Below are positions 6,759 through 16,937 of a stretch of 64,000 bases of DNA, one piece after another. Source of the DNA: Aureibaculum sp. 2308TA14-22 (lineage in GTDB: Bacteria > Bacteroidota > Bacteroidia > Flavobacteriales > Flavobacteriaceae); assembly GCF_040538665.1 (NCBI RefSeq), contig NZ_JBEWXT010000001.1, forward strand, positions 186,001 through 250,000, read 5' to 3'. The notes beneath the pieces are model-generated. The model worked only from the letters and a program-made list of their open reading frames with translations, did no database searches and had not been told where the DNA came from. The position numbers were made by a program, and so were the translations under genes. Positions within the stretch are counted from its first letter, which is position 1; each line of letters opens with the position of its first letter.

Positions 6759-8087
6759 ATGAAAATCAGACTAAGTGTTTTAATTACACTCCTTGTTATT
6801 GCAACGGCCTTTGCTCAAGATAAAAAATGGACTTTAAAAGAGTGTGTAGACCATGCACTTGAGCATAATATTGCTATAAAAAAGAACAAAAAATTTGTTG
6901 AAATAAGTGAAGTGGATGTTATGGATGCTAAAGGTAATTTTTTACCTAATTTAAATGCTTCCGTAAATCCAGGATTGAACTTTGGTTCTTCAATTGGTCA
7001 AGATGGTGCAAGAATTTCAACAGATAATTTTAGATCTTCATTCACCCTTAATAGTAATACAACTATTTTTAATGGGTTTAGAAATACAATTACTTACAAA
7101 CAAGCCAAATTAGGTGTTGAAGCTAGTAAATTAGATTTACAAAAAATTGAAGATGATATTTCCTTATTTGTTGTTAATGCCTACCTCAATGTTTTGTTTG
7201 CCAAAGAGAATTTAGAAGTGGCTCAAACACAGTATGAAATTAGCACCAAAAATATAGAAGTTACTCAAGCACAAGTTGATGCTGGCGTTAAGCCTAAAGG
7301 GGATTTATTGGACGCTGAGTCAACAGTTGCAACTGATGCTCAAAATGTAGTCACCCAACAGAATGCATTAGATTTGGCACTACTGTCATTAGCCCAGTTA
7401 TTACAAGTGTCGCCTGATAATTTTGATGTAGCTACTATTGATGTTGGATCACCTTCTATTGCGACACTTTATGAAAATTCAAATATGGTTTATGAGAAAG
7501 CATTGGATAATAGAGCAGAAATAGCTAGAGCTAAATTAGCGGTTGACAATGCGGAATTAGGAATTGAGTTAGCTAAAAGTGCATACTCTCCATCATTAGG
7601 TTTTTCTGCAGGTGCTGGAACTTCTTATCAAAATGTCTTTAACAGTGCTTTTACAAATGACAGCTTTACAGATCAGTTCAAAAATAATTTAGGATATAGT
7701 CTAGGTTTTTCATTAAATATTCCAATTTTTAATAGAAATCAGACTAAAGCAAATGTTAACCGGTCAATTATTAATCAAAAAATAAGTGAGATTGATTTAG
7801 AAGATCAAAAACTACAACTAAAAGAAACTATTGAAAGAGCGTATTTGGATGCCAAAGCCGCAGCAAAATCATTTGAAGTTGCTAAAATATCTTTAGACGC
7901 ACAGAAAGAAGCTTTTAAAAATGCTGAAGAACGATACAATTTAGGAGCTATGACCTCTTTTGATTTTGACCAGGTCAGAAGCCGCTTTGTTGATGCTGAG
8001 TCAACTTTAATCAGAGCCAAGTTTGACTATGTTTTTAAAACCAAAGTACTAGAGTTTTATTTTGGTGAGGAAATAGTCCTAGAATAA
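6759..8087 (+). CDS. TolC-family outer-membrane efflux protein
   Basis: The 442-residue protein has a signal peptide ending TAFAQ and then two similar halves of long helices with short strands. WTLKECVDHALEHNIAIK at the mature start is the classic opening of outer membrane efflux proteins, and ALDNRAEIARAKLAVDNAELGIELAKSAYSPSLGFSAG opens the second half. Three copies would form a tunnel across the outer membrane and periplasm. No membrane-fusion or pump genes adjoin it in this window, so its partners are encoded elsewhere. A terminator follows. Confidence 0.93.
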   Translation: MKIRLSVLITLLVIATAFAQDKKWTLKECVDHALEHNIAIKKNKKFVEISEVDVMDAKGNFLPNLNASVNPGLNFGSSIGQDGARISTDNFRSSFTLNSNTTIFNGFRNTITYKQAKLGVEASKLDLQKIEDDISLFVVNAYLNVLFAKENLEVAQTQYEISTKNIEVTQAQVDAGVKPKGDLLDAESTVATDAQNVVTQQNALDLALLSLAQLLQVSPDNFDVATIDVGSPSIATLYENSNMVYEKALDNRAEIARAKLAVDNAELGIELAKSAYSPSLGFSAGAGTSYQNVFNSAFTNDSFTDQFKNNLGYSLGFSLNIPIFNRNQTKANVNRSIINQKISEIDLEDQKLQLKETIERAYLDAKAAAKSFEVAKISLDAQKEAFKNAEERYNLGAMTSFDFDQVRSRFVDAESTLIRAKFDYVFKTKVLEFYFGEEIVLE

Positions 8088-8107
8088 AAAACGAACTCTC
8101 AACTATC

Positions 8108-8150
8108 AAATTCTAACTATTGAAATGAATAGTTGGAATTTTTCTTTTTC
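8108..8150 (+). terminator. Rho-independent terminator after the TolC-family gene
   Basis: A 14-bp stem with one G-U pair (8108-8121 with 8128-8141, loop GAAATG) is followed by TTCTTTTTC. The possible -33 element of the next promoter lies inside the 3' arm. Confidence 0.8.
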
Positions 8151-8166
8151 AATACTATATCTTTGC
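8133..8166 (+). promoter_or_regulatory. Candidate promoter for tsaB
   Basis: TTG at 8133-8135 and TATCTTTGC at 8158-8166 are 22 bases apart and fit the Bacteroidota -33/-7 pattern. The -7 box ends 17 bases before the TTG start of tsaB, giving a very short leader. Confidence 0.55.
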
Positions 8167-8182
8167 CTGCAAAAACTAAACG

Positions 8183-8857
8183 TTGTCTTTAATCTTAAAC
8201 ATAGAAACTGCTACTAAAAACTGCTCGGTAAGCTTAGCCAAAAATGGAGAATTACTTGCTTTAAAAGAGCTAAGTAACGGTGGTTATTCGCATGGCGAAC
8301 AATTACACGTTTTCATTCAGGAGACGTTAACAATCAGCAAAAAGGCAATTAACGATATAGATGCTATTGCAGTAAGTAAAGGGCCTGGTTCATATACGGG
8401 TTTACGTATTGGCGTTTCAACTGCTAAGGGCTTGTGTTTTTCTTTAGATATACCATTAATTTCTATTTCAACGCTTGCATCATTGGCAAATACAATTGCT
8501 GTTGAAAAAAACATGATTGTAGTACCTTTGTTAGATGCTAGAAGAATGGAAGTATATAGTGCTGTTTTTAACAATAACTATAATCAGATCAGAGAAACAA
8601 AAGCCGAAATTATTAACGAAAATTCATTTTCAGAATATTTGAGTAAAGGTAAAGTTTACTTTTTAGGTGATGGGGCGGAAAAATGCAAAACAGTAATAAA
8701 AAATGATAATGCTATTTTCCTTGACGGCTATTTCCCTTCAGCCAAACAAATGGTTGGACTCTCTTATGAAAAACATAAAAAAAACGACATTGAAGATGTC
8801 GCTTATTTTGAGCCTTTTTACTTAAAAGATTTTATGGTTACTACTCCAAAAAAGTAA
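8183..8857 (+). CDS. tsaB: tRNA threonylcarbamoyladenosine synthesis protein TsaB
   Basis: TsaB is the partner that activates TsaD in forming t6A at position 37 of ANN-decoding tRNAs. The 224 residues fit the family. It opens with the actin-like nucleotide fold ILNIETATKNCSVSLAKNG and has the signature AVSKGPGSYTGLRIGVSTAKGL and later VVPLLDARRMEVYSAVF. The start is TTG (MSLILNIET), and the promoter position leaves little room for an earlier one. It nearly touches the convergent gene at 8859. Formerly called yeaZ. Confidence 0.94.
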   Translation: MSLILNIETATKNCSVSLAKNGELLALKELSNGGYSHGEQLHVFIQETLTISKKAINDIDAIAVSKGPGSYTGLRIGVSTAKGLCFSLDIPLISISTLASLANTIAVEKNMIVVPLLDARRMEVYSAVFNNNYNQIRETKAEIINENSFSEYLSKGKVYFLGDGAEKCKTVIKNDNAIFLDGYFPSAKQMVGLSYEKHKKNDIEDVAYFEPFYLKDFMVTTPKK

Positions 8858-8858
8858 T

Positions 8859-9551
8859 TTATAATGTGTTATAATACATAACAAGCTTAATCAAATCATT
8901 TTCTTTTTTTGGGTTTAATTTATTGTCTTTGGCAAACTTTTCAACTTCTTTTCCCTTGTCCTTAAATAACTTAAAGATGTGCTTCTTTTTATTAGGTACT
9001 TTTTTGGCTGAATAATCTTTAAATCCTAGAAATAATTCATCACTTTCTCTTTTAAATGTAGGAGGGATATAACTGTCATAGCCTGAGTGAGCCTCTTTCT
9101 CTTCATAGAACTTTATCCTTTCTTTGTTTAATAAACTCAATTCTTTTCCTAATGTAAGTACTACAAAAAACCCAGTTTTATTTTTCCCATGTTCTTCATA
9201 ATTATAAGCTTTGTAAACTTTATTGTCATTTAAAAAAGTGACAGTATTGTCAAAAGATTTAGCAACTGTAAATTTTTTACCATTAGCATTAATTACTATT
9301 TGGTCTTGGTAAGCATTATAATTTGCAGAATAAATAGTTTTGTTATTAGAGAGTTTTGCAGGTGAAAACTCAGCATTAATATAAACATTACCTTTTACAT
9401 CTTTGTCTCGTAAATCTGTTGTAGAAAGTAAGGTGGAGAAATCATGTAAGTTGGCAGTAGTCATTGTTTTTTCCCCTTCTGATAGTTGCCCGTTACTTGT
9501 TAGACTCCAAAAGAATAAAAAAACAATAGTTAAAATAATAGACTTAAACAT
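8859..9551 (-). CDS. Secreted protein of unknown function
   Basis: From ATG at 9551 (MFKSIILTIVFLFF) the protein has 230 residues, starting with a signal peptide that ends near SNGQ. A longer frame begins at 9578 but puts extra charged residues before the signal. The mature part is rich in Lys and Asn, with beta-type segments in the first half (NVYINAEFSP, QDQIVINANGKKFTVAKSF) and a Lys-rich helical C terminus. I recognise no family. It lies between convergent tsaB and the MscS gene and reads in the same direction as the latter, so it may be cotranscribed with it. Confidence 0.72.
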   Translation of the reverse strand: MFKSIILTIVFLFFWSLTSNGQLSEGEKTMTTANLHDFSTLLSTTDLRDKDVKGNVYINAEFSPAKLSNNKTIYSANYNAYQDQIVINANGKKFTVAKSFDNTVTFLNDNKVYKAYNYEEHGKNKTGFFVVLTLGKELSLLNKERIKFYEEKEAHSGYDSYIPPTFKRESDELFLGFKDYSAKKVPNKKKHIFKLFKDKGKEVEKFAKDNKLNPKKENDLIKLVMYYNTL

Positions 9552-9593
9552 TTTTTTATTTTTATAAATAAACATCAAAAATCGTTCCAGATA

Positions 9594-10406
9594 TTACCCT
9601 TCTTTTTGTATTTCAACTGCGTGTGGGTAAGGAATTTCAATACCAGCTTTATCTAATGCTACTTTAACATTTTCGGTAGTTTCAAAATAAACATCCCAAT
9701 AATGTTCAGGCGTACACCATGGCCTAACAGCAAAATTAACTGAACTATCTGCAAGCTCAGAAACATTTACAGTTGGTGCAGGATCTTTTAATACTTTATC
9801 ATTGGTAGTTATGACACTCATTAAAACATCTTTTGTCTGTTTGATGTCAGAATCATAACCAACACCAAAGGTTAAATCAACTCTTAACTTACCTTCTTCA
9901 GTATAATTAACAATATTTCCGTTAGATAAGGTTCCGTTAGGTATAATTACTAATTTATTTGTTGGGGTTATAATTTTTGTTGTAAATATTTCTATCTCTT
10001 TTACTACACCTAATTCGCCTTGTGCTTCAATTAAATCACCAATTTTAATTGGCTTGAAAATCATTAGTAAAACACCACCAGCAAAATTTGAAAGCGAACC
10101 TTGTAATGCTAAGCCAACTGCTAAACCTGCCGCTGCTAAAATGGCTGCAAAAGAAGTCGTTTCAACACCTAATTTCGCAAGAATAGCAAGAATTAATAAT
10201 ATTTTCAGCGTCCAGCCTAATAGATTAAGTAAGAATTTTTGCAAGCTCTCATCGTAATCATTTTTGGTCATTACGTTACGAGCAACTTTAAGTAACTTTT
10301 TAATTATCCAAGAACCAATTATCCATATGACTATGGCTCCTATGATTGAGATACCATAAGTAGTTAAAAAAGTTGTTGCTTGATTCATTATATTTTCAAA
10401 ATCCAT
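9594..10406 (-). CDS. MscS-family small-conductance mechanosensitive channel
   Basis: The 270-residue protein has three membrane helices (about 18-38, 60-80, 88-115). The third is the Gly/Ala pore helix, GLAVGLALQGSLSNFAGGVLLM, directly followed by FKPIKIGDLIEAQGELGVV, the start of the MscS beta domain. The length is like E. coli MscS. The C-terminal part has the alpha/beta cage (RVDLTFGVGYDSDI, FAVRPWCTPEHYWDV). It would release solutes on hypo-osmotic shock. It follows the DUF1304 gene by six bases on the same strand. Confidence 0.94.
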   Translation of the reverse strand: MDFENIMNQATTFLTTYGISIIGAIVIWIIGSWIIKKLLKVARNVMTKNDYDESLQKFLLNLLGWTLKILLILAILAKLGVETTSFAAILAAAGLAVGLALQGSLSNFAGGVLLMIFKPIKIGDLIEAQGELGVVKEIEIFTTKIITPTNKLVIIPNGTLSNGNIVNYTEEGKLRVDLTFGVGYDSDIKQTKDVLMSVITTNDKVLKDPAPTVNVSELADSSVNFAVRPWCTPEHYWDVYFETTENVKVALDKAGIEIPYPHAVEIQKEG

Positions 10407-10412
10407 AGTTTA

Positions 10413-10778
10413 TTAATTTGATGATAGTAAAGTTATAATTAAGGCAAAAATAGCAGGTACAGATTGAATATAAAAAAGTTTGACTTTTTTTGTTGAATAG
10501 GCTCCATAAATTCCTGCAATAATAACGCAAGATAAAAAGAAAATTGCAATTTGATATGAAAAATTTTTGCTGATAATTGACCAAATTAATCCAGCTGCTA
10601 AAAACCCGTTATATAAACCTTGATTGGCAGCCAATACTTTGCTTTGTTCTGCAAACTCTTTTGTAAGACCAAATGCCTTTATTCCCTTGGGTTTTGTCCA
10701 GTAGAACATTTCTAATATCATAAAATACAAATGCAATATTGCTACAAGAGCTACCAGAAATATCTGAACCGTTTTCAT
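10413..10778 (-). CDS. DUF1304 family membrane protein
   Basis: The 121-residue protein has four predicted helices. Its opening helix contains [12 protein letters not shown] and is followed by the conserved loop FGLTKEF and [19 protein letters not shown], features I associate with DUF1304. No enzymatic function is known for the family. Its ATG overlaps the stop of the upstream DUF255 lipoprotein gene (ATGA), which points to coupled translation, and the MscS gene follows. Confidence 0.85.
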   Translation of the reverse strand: MKTVQIFLVALVAILHLYFMILEMFYWTKPKGIKAFGLTKEFAEQSKVLAANQGLYNGFLAAGLIWSIISKNFSYQIAIFFLSCVIIAGIYGAYSTKKVKLFYIQSVPAIFALIITLLSSN

Positions 10779-12901
10779 TTTAAGAGAATTTCAATTTGCT
10801 CCAATGCTTTTTCAGCCTCATTTACTGGCATCTTACAAGTACCATCAATACAAACATAAAATGTAGTTTCACCTTCAGAATATTTATATTCTAATAAAGG
10901 CAATTTACTATCTGTTGTACTGCCAACTATCAATTTATTTGGAATGTATTTTTTATTGAATTCTTTTAGCCTTTCTTTGGCATCTTTACCAACAATAGCT
11001 ATTTCGTAAAAATTACCTAAATAATTTGAATACAACAATAACCAATTAGAAGCTCCACCTCCATATTGTAAAACTTTATCCTTTACATTGTGTAACATTT
11101 GATCAGCATTTTTGGAATATGCTTGATTTGCAAAATAATGGCCTAACTTAAATAAATTATTAGCCATAATAGAATTTGAAGACGGGATTACATTATCATC
11201 CGTTTCAATTTTTCGGGTAATCAATTGGGAGTCGCTATCTGATGTGAAATAGAACATTTTACTCTTGTCGTCGTAAAAATTATCAAAACAATAGTCGGTC
11301 ATTTTCTTTGCCTTATGCAACCATTTATCATCCAAAGTAATCTCGTGCAAACTTATAAAGGCATCTATTGTGGTAGCATAATCAATCAAATAGGCATTTA
11401 TATTGCTTTTGCCATTTTTATAATTGCGGTATAAGCTGCCATCCTCTTTATGTTGCACTTTATCAATAAAATTAGCAGTTTTTAATGCTCTTTCTAAAAA
11501 GTGTTCATTATCAAAAACACGATAGGCATCAACATAACCTTTCAGTATTAAGGCATTCCATGAGGTCAGAATTTTATCATCTAATCTCGGGCGACTTTTT
11601 TGTTCTCTTGCTTTTAATAAAACTTCTTTCCAATAATTGACTTTTTTGGACAGTTCTTGTTCTGTAATTTGAAAATTTTCTAAAATGTCATCATTAAATC
11701 CAATACGATTTAAATGATACGTTTCATTTTCCCATTTGTAAGTATCGTTTACATTATAGTATGTTGCAAACAAATCAAAATCGTTTTTGAGTATATTATT
11801 TAACTCCTCTTTTTTCCAAACATAAAAAAGCCCTTCTTTTAATTCGCCATTTTCATCTTCGCTTACCGCATCAAGCGAAGAATAAAAAGCACCTGTTTTA
11901 TCCATTAATTCACGTTCTACAAAGCGTATGGTTTCGTAAACAACTTGTTTGTATAATGGGTTTTTAGTTACTAAATACGCATTAGCATATAAACTAACCA
12001 ATTGTCCGTTGTCGTAAAGCATTTTTTCAAAATGAGGTATGTGCCATTTTGCATCTACGGAATAACGTGCAAAACCACCGCCTATTTGGTCATATAAGCC
12101 ACCATAGGCCATATTTGTTAATGTGGTATTTACGTAATCCATTATCTTGTCATCATTATTTTGAACCGCATACCGCAACAAAAATTGATAATTATTGGGC
12201 ATTGGGAATTTAGGTGCACCAACACTTCCACCAAGGTCAGTATCCATGTACTTTTTCCAATTATCAACAATGGTATCGAGTTCTACGGTTGTATATTCTT
12301 TTTCAGAAGTATTAAGTGTAACTAAACCAGATTGTTCCACACCAGTAGTTAATTGTGCGGCATATTCTTCAATTTTATCAGGATTTTCCTTATGTAGTTT
12401 TATAATTTGTTCTAAAGCACTTTTCCAATTTTCTTTAGGCAAATAGGTGCTACCCCAAATAGGTCTGCCATCAGGCAAAGCAATACAATTTAACGGCCAT
12501 CCCGCACTACCTGTCATTAGCTGTACTGCATTTATATATATTTGATCTACATCAGGTCTTTCTTCACGGTCAACTTTTATGTTGATAAAATTTTGATTCA
12601 TTATGTTAGCAACAGTAGAGTCTTCAAAACTTTCACGTTCCATAACATGGCACCAATGGCAAGCTGCGTAACCAATGGAAATTAAAATCAATTTATTTTC
12701 TTTTTTTGCTAAAGCTAAGGTTTCATCATTCCAAGCATACCAATCAACAGGGTTGTGGGCGTGTTGTAACAAATAAGGACTTGTTTCATTTATTAGGTTA
12801 TTGGTGTATTTATGTTCTTCTGTCATTTCTTTTTTGTTTTGCCTACCACAGCTTAACATAAGGTAAGCACATATAAATAAGGTAAAATATTTTTGAATCA
12901 T
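10775..12901 (-). CDS. DUF255 thioredoxin-domain protein (YyaL/SSP411 type) with lipoprotein signal
   Basis: From ATG at 12901 (MIQKYFTLF) the protein has 708 residues. The thioredoxin-like DUF255 domain begins [18 protein letters not shown], with the redox motif CHWC at about residues 81-84, then [12 protein letters not shown]; an (alpha/alpha)-barrel like N-acylglucosamine epimerases follows ([24 protein letters not shown]). The N terminus is a lipoprotein signal with lipobox LMLSC (Cys18), so this copy is probably exported although many relatives are cytoplasmic. A longer in-frame start at 12949 adds residues before the signal and is less likely. Substrate unknown. Confidence 0.9.
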   Translation of the reverse strand: MIQKYFTLFICAYLMLSCGRQNKKEMTEEHKYTNNLINETSPYLLQHAHNPVDWYAWNDETLALAKKENKLILISIGYAACHWCHVMERESFEDSTVANIMNQNFINIKVDREERPDVDQIYINAVQLMTGSAGWPLNCIALPDGRPIWGSTYLPKENWKSALEQIIKLHKENPDKIEEYAAQLTTGVEQSGLVTLNTSEKEYTTVELDTIVDNWKKYMDTDLGGSVGAPKFPMPNNYQFLLRYAVQNNDDKIMDYVNTTLTNMAYGGLYDQIGGGFARYSVDAKWHIPHFEKMLYDNGQLVSLYANAYLVTKNPLYKQVVYETIRFVERELMDKTGAFYSSLDAVSEDENGELKEGLFYVWKKEELNNILKNDFDLFATYYNVNDTYKWENETYHLNRIGFNDDILENFQITEQELSKKVNYWKEVLLKAREQKSRPRLDDKILTSWNALILKGYVDAYRVFDNEHFLERALKTANFIDKVQHKEDGSLYRNYKNGKSNINAYLIDYATTIDAFISLHEITLDDKWLHKAKKMTDYCFDNFYDDKSKMFYFTSDSDSQLITRKIETDDNVIPSSNSIMANNLFKLGHYFANQAYSKNADQMLHNVKDKVLQYGGGASNWLLLYSNYLGNFYEIAIVGKDAKERLKEFNKKYIPNKLIVGSTTDSKLPLLEYKYSEGETTFYVCIDGTCKMPVNEAEKALEQIEILLK

Positions 12902-12993
12902 ATGGTTTTTTTCAAAGATGTGATAAAGATAGGGAATAATGGCAAGCAATGAAAAAGCTGTTTTGCCAAGTTGGATAAATCAAAAAAGGAAAG

Positions 12994-13027
12994 AAAAAAG
13001 CGTTTTGAACACATTTCAAAACGCTTT
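12994..13027 (-). terminator. Rho-independent terminator after dodecin
   Basis: A 12-bp stem (12997-13008 with 13016-13027) precedes a T run on the minus strand, 26 bases after the dodecin stop. On the plus strand AGCTTTTTT follows the stem, so weak action in both directions is possible. Confidence 0.85.
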
Positions 13028-13052
13028 AGCTTTTTTCAGGCTATAAAAAATT

Positions 13053-13253
13053 TTATTTTACTTCAAAGGTAATTTTCACATTAACTCTGAATTCTTCAAC
13101 ATCACCATCTTTGACAACTGCACTTTGTGATTGCACAAATACTGATTTAATATGGTTTACACTTTTTGAAGCGTGTTTTACTGCTTTACGAGTTGCATCT
13201 TCCCAACTTTTATCAGAATTTGCCATTACTTCAATTACTTTCATTACTGCCAT
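13053..13253 (-). CDS. Dodecin family flavin-binding protein
   Basis: From ATG at 13253 (MAVMKVIEV) the product is 66 residues, the right size for dodecin, which forms a hollow dodecamer storing FMN/FAD. Typical features are VIEVMANSDKSWEDATRKAVKHASKSV and the C-terminal strand EEFRVNVKITFEV. The frame could open at 13310 but those extra residues are not family-like and would overlap the upstream nfu gene. It lies 50 bases after nfu on the same strand. Confidence 0.92.
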   Translation of the reverse strand: MAVMKVIEVMANSDKSWEDATRKAVKHASKSVNHIKSVFVQSQSAVVKDGDVEEFRVNVKITFEVK

Positions 13254-13302
13254 AATATTTGTTTTTAAATTTAATAAATAAGTGAATCGTAAATATACAA
13301 AT

Positions 13303-14202
13303 TTATCCATTTAAAGCTACCACTTCCTCAATTTTATTAGGCAATAATTGCTTTAAAGTGGCCTCAATTCCATTTTTTAAAGTTATAGTAGACGAAGGAC
13401 ATCCGCTACAAGCACCTTGTAAAATAACACTGACCGTTTTGCTTTCTGTATTGTATGATTGAAACATAATATTACCACCGTCAGAAGTAACCGCAGGTTT
13501 TATATATTCATCTAAAATAGCTACAATTTCTTGAGAAATATCATCCAAATCCTCTGGCACAACAGTATTGATTTCAGCTTTTTCATTAACTTTAGGAGTA
13601 TAGTTTTCGGTAATTATTGGTTTAGCTTCCGACAGGTATTTTTTTAAAAAATCGCGTAAAGCAGTTGTAATTTCAAACCATTCTACACTATTGTTTTTAG
13701 TAATAGAAATATAATTGTCAGAAATAAATACTTCTTTAACAAACGGAAAATCGAATAAGTCTTTAGCAATAGGTGCTTCATTGGCATCTTCTGGTACTAT
13801 AACTTCAATGTTTTGTGATGACAACAATTTATTACTGACAAATTTCATTACAGCTGGATTTGGGGTGCTTTCAGCATAAACTTCAACAACCACTTGTTTG
13901 ACTTCTTTATTGGTATTAAAGAGACTTTCGTTTACCGTAAGATAATTTTCAATAACACCCTTTAGCTCATCTTGAACATCCGACCACTCCACTATATTAA
14001 AACGTTCAACAGCAATAAAATTTGCGGTGACAAACACTTTTTTAACAAAAGGCAAATGAAACAATTGTTGTATAAAAGTCGAGTTTTTAACCTCTTCGAC
14101 CGAATTGTATTCAAAGCTCCCTTCAGTTAAGATCCTGTTAGAGACAAACTTGATTATAGTTGGTGTTTTAGTACTTTCTATATTTATTTTTAACATCTTC
14201 AA
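13303..14202 (-). CDS. NifU-like Fe-S scaffold protein with duplicated N-terminal domain
   Basis: The 299-residue protein carries two copies of the Nfu N-terminal domain (about 6-90 and 105-190; KFVSNRIL...LFHLPFVKKVFVT and KFVSNKLL...LFDFPFVKEVFIS), then the NifU C-terminal domain (about 222-298) with DGGNIMF and the cluster-binding CSGC at 265-268. Nfu proteins carry Fe-S clusters to target enzymes. Most Nfu proteins have one N domain. The start may instead be the Met at residue 3 (14196). It precedes dodecin and diverges from the T9SS cargo gene. Confidence 0.92.
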   Translation of the reverse strand: MKMLKINIESTKTPTIIKFVSNRILTEGSFEYNSVEEVKNSTFIQQLFHLPFVKKVFVTANFIAVERFNIVEWSDVQDELKGVIENYLTVNESLFNTNKEVKQVVVEVYAESTPNPAVMKFVSNKLLSSQNIEVIVPEDANEAPIAKDLFDFPFVKEVFISDNYISITKNNSVEWFEITTALRDFLKKYLSEAKPIITENYTPKVNEKAEINTVVPEDLDDISQEIVAILDEYIKPAVTSDGGNIMFQSYNTESKTVSVILQGACSGCPSSTITLKNGIEATLKQLLPNKIEEVVALNG

Positions 14203-14226
14203 ATTAATTTATTACAAAAGTAATAC

Positions 14227-14234
14227 TATATTTG
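14227..14234 (+). promoter_or_regulatory. Candidate -7 box for the T9SS cargo gene
   Basis: TATATTTG matches the Bacteroidota -7 consensus. It overlaps an upstream in-frame TTG at 14232, which would fall before the transcript start; this favours the TTG at 14256 as the true start codon. Confidence 0.5.
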
Positions 14235-14255
14235 ATATCATCTAAATATAATCAT

Positions 14256-16937
14256 TTGAAGAAAAATTACTTTTTTATTTTATTTTTTCTGTTTATATCT
14301 ATTACCTGTTTAGCACAAAAAGAGGCTTCTCATTGGTATTTTGGTAGTAAAGCGGGGTTAGACTTTAGCTCTGGAGCTCCGATTGCAGATACCAATGGTG
14401 AATTGATTACTACCGAGGGTTGTGCAACAATATCCGATGTTAGCGGTAATCTTCTTTTTTATACCGACGGACGTTCTGTATGGAATAAAAATCATACTAG
14501 AATGCCTAGCGGTAGAGGTTTGTTAGGAAATTCTTCAAGCTCTCAATCTGCAATTATTGTTCCTAAGCCAGATGATGAAGCCATTTATTATATTTTTACT
14601 GTAGATTGGTCTGGAGGTGAAAATGGGCTAAATTACTATACTGTTGATATGACTTTAGATGGCGGTTTGGGTGATGTTGTTGGGACGAATAATTCGCCAA
14701 ATGCGACATTATTATTAGCCTCTCCTGTAACTGAAAAAATTACTGCTGTTAAGGTAGAAAACGAAGAAGCTTTTTGGGTAATAACTTCAAAAGATGGACG
14801 GTTTAATGTTTTTAAAGTTAATCAGAACGGGGTGCAAACCACTCCAGTTGCAGGGAATACAGGTTTTGTAAATCCTGAAGATTTTAGGGGATATTTAAAG
14901 ACTTCTCCAGATGGAAAACTATTAGTTTCCGCAAATATGTCTTCCGGCACTTTTTTATATGATTTTGATAGTGTTACGGGTAAAGTTTCCAACCAAAGAA
15001 GACTTAATTTATCAGGAGCATTTGGATATGGTGTCGAGTTCTCTCCTTTGAGTAAAAAGTTATACGTTTCTACTGGTAATTTTGGGAGAAATGGCCCATA
15101 TGAAGAACTGTTATTACAGTTTAGAGTGGATATGGCTCAACCTACCGAGTTGAACATTAATGCTTCTCGATTTGAACTACATAGGTATGTAAACTCTAGA
15201 GCTGCTTTACAAGTGGGGCTTGACGGTAAAATTTACAGAACCATTGATAATGCTGCTTTTTTAGGCGTTATCAACAACCCTGATGGTGATGCCACGGCAT
15301 CAGATTACAGGCATGAGTCAATCAATTTGGGAGGTAAATTTTCTACGCAAGGATTGCCTCCTTTTATTCAATCGTTTTTTGCGGCACTAATAACAGTAGA
15401 GAATCTTTGTTTGGGTAGTGAAACCAAATTTTCTATTGAGTCTAATGAACCAATCATATCTATTAAATGGGACTTTGGTGATGGATCGACTTCAACAGAT
15501 TTAGAACCAGTTCATATTTATGCCTCTACCGGAGATTATGTGGTAAATGTTGATGTAACCACAGCTTCAGAAACTAAAACGATTACACAAACCATTACCA
15601 TTTTTGATGTTCCTACAGTAAATACTCCAGTTGACCTTTTCCAATGTGATGATGATACCGACGGACTTACCACTTTTAATTTAAATGAAGCTGTTCCATT
15701 AATGTTTACAGATGATACTGATTTAACGATAAGGTTCTATCAAAATAGAACTGATGCCGAAGAAGGAGATTTTAATAAAGCCATTCAAAACCCAAGAGCC
15801 TTTTCTAATGCTCAAGCAACAAAAATCTATGCTCGAGTAGAAAACATCTATGAATGCGAGAATATTGCAGAAGTAAATTTAAAAGTATCTTCAACCACTA
15901 TTGATGCTGATTTTTCTTTAATTGTAAACGAATGTGATAATGCTTCGGATGGTGATGATACAAATGGATTTACAACTTTTAACTTAAACGAAGCAACACA
16001 ACCTGTTTTAGACCAATTGCCAGCAAATCAGAATTTAGAAGTCACCTATTATGAAACCATGGAAGATGGTTTGTCGGAAACCAATGCTATTAACCCTGAA
16101 AATTATAAAAATACAGTCGCATTTACGCAAAATTTAGTGGTTAGAATTGAAAGTAAAGACAATAACGAATGTTTAGGATTAGGCTATTTTGTTACATTAC
16201 GGGTTAATGCTTTACCAGAATTTAATTTAGCTGACGAAGCCTTTGTTTGCTTAAACAAACCATCAGAACCAGTTACTGTAGTTGCTGAAAATCCTCAAGG
16301 TATATATAACTATCAATGGACAGACAACAGTGATAATCCTTTACCTGAAGGGAATACCGCTTTTTATAATTTTACCGAACCAGGTATTTATAAACTTACT
16401 GCTTTTGATACTACAACCAATTGCTCAAGAACAAAGTCAATTACGGTCGGAACTTCTAATATTGCTGCTTTTCAAAACTTTCAAGTGGAAGATGCTTTAG
16501 AAAATAATACGGTTACCGTAACTATTTCTGGTGAGGGAGAGTATGAGTATGCAATCGATGATGCTTTTGGATCCTATCAAGATTCTAACGTTTTTGAAAA
16601 TGTTACCTCAGGAATACATACCATTTACATAAGAGATAAAAAAGGTTGTGGTACTATTGAAGAAGAAGTTTCAGTTATTGGTTTCCCTAAATTTTTCACT
16701 CCTAATGGTGATGGGTTTAACGATACTTGGCAAATAGATGGTGTAAGCTTTCAACCTGCATCACTCATTTATATTTTTGATAGGTTTGGTAAAGTGCTCA
16801 CAAAAATTGACCCCGCTGGAGAAGGTTGGAATGGTAGGTACAGAGGTAAGTTATTGCCAGAATCTGATTATTGGTTTAAAGTGCAATTAGAAGATGGTAG
16901 AACGCTTAAAGGAAATTTTAGCTTAATCAGAAGATAA
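14256..16937 (+). CDS. T9SS type B cargo protein with PKD domain
   Basis: This is a large secreted surface protein (about 893 residues). After a signal peptide ending CLAQ comes a beta-propeller-like region with repeated strand pairs (ASHWYFGSKAGLDFSSG, TSPDGKLLVSAN), then a PKD-like domain with WDFGDGSTS, and DDDTDGLTTFNLNEA modules in two copies. The last ~80 residues are the type B sorting domain: FFTPNGDGFNDTW, IYIFDRFGKVL, GWNGRYRG, PESDYWFKV. This signal directs secretion by the type IX system and surface display. A TTG at 14232 is in frame but overlaps a likely promoter box. A PorP/SprF gene follows, the usual partner. Confidence 0.93.
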   Translation: MKKNYFFILFFLFISITCLAQKEASHWYFGSKAGLDFSSGAPIADTNGELITTEGCATISDVSGNLLFYTDGRSVWNKNHTRMPSGRGLLGNSSSSQSAIIVPKPDDEAIYYIFTVDWSGGENGLNYYTVDMTLDGGLGDVVGTNNSPNATLLLASPVTEKITAVKVENEEAFWVITSKDGRFNVFKVNQNGVQTTPVAGNTGFVNPEDFRGYLKTSPDGKLLVSANMSSGTFLYDFDSVTGKVSNQRRLNLSGAFGYGVEFSPLSKKLYVSTGNFGRNGPYEELLLQFRVDMAQPTELNINASRFELHRYVNSRAALQVGLDGKIYRTIDNAAFLGVINNPDGDATASDYRHESINLGGKFSTQGLPPFIQSFFAALITVENLCLGSETKFSIESNEPIISIKWDFGDGSTSTDLEPVHIYASTGDYVVNVDVTTASETKTITQTITIFDVPTVNTPVDLFQCDDDTDGLTTFNLNEAVPLMFTDDTDLTIRFYQNRTDAEEGDFNKAIQNPRAFSNAQATKIYARVENIYECENIAEVNLKVSSTTIDADFSLIVNECDNASDGDDTNGFTTFNLNEATQPVLDQLPANQNLEVTYYETMEDGLSETNAINPENYKNTVAFTQNLVVRIESKDNNECLGLGYFVTLRVNALPEFNLADEAFVCLNKPSEPVTVVAENPQGIYNYQWTDNSDNPLPEGNTAFYNFTEPGIYKLTAFDTTTNCSRTKSITVGTSNIAAFQNFQVEDALENNTVTVTISGEGEYEYAIDDAFGSYQDSNVFENVTSGIHTIYIRDKKGCGTIEEEVSVIGFPKFFTPNGDGFNDTWQIDGVSFQPASLIYIFDRFGKVLTKIDPAGEGWNGRYRGKLLPESDYWFKVQLEDGRTLKGNFSLIRR

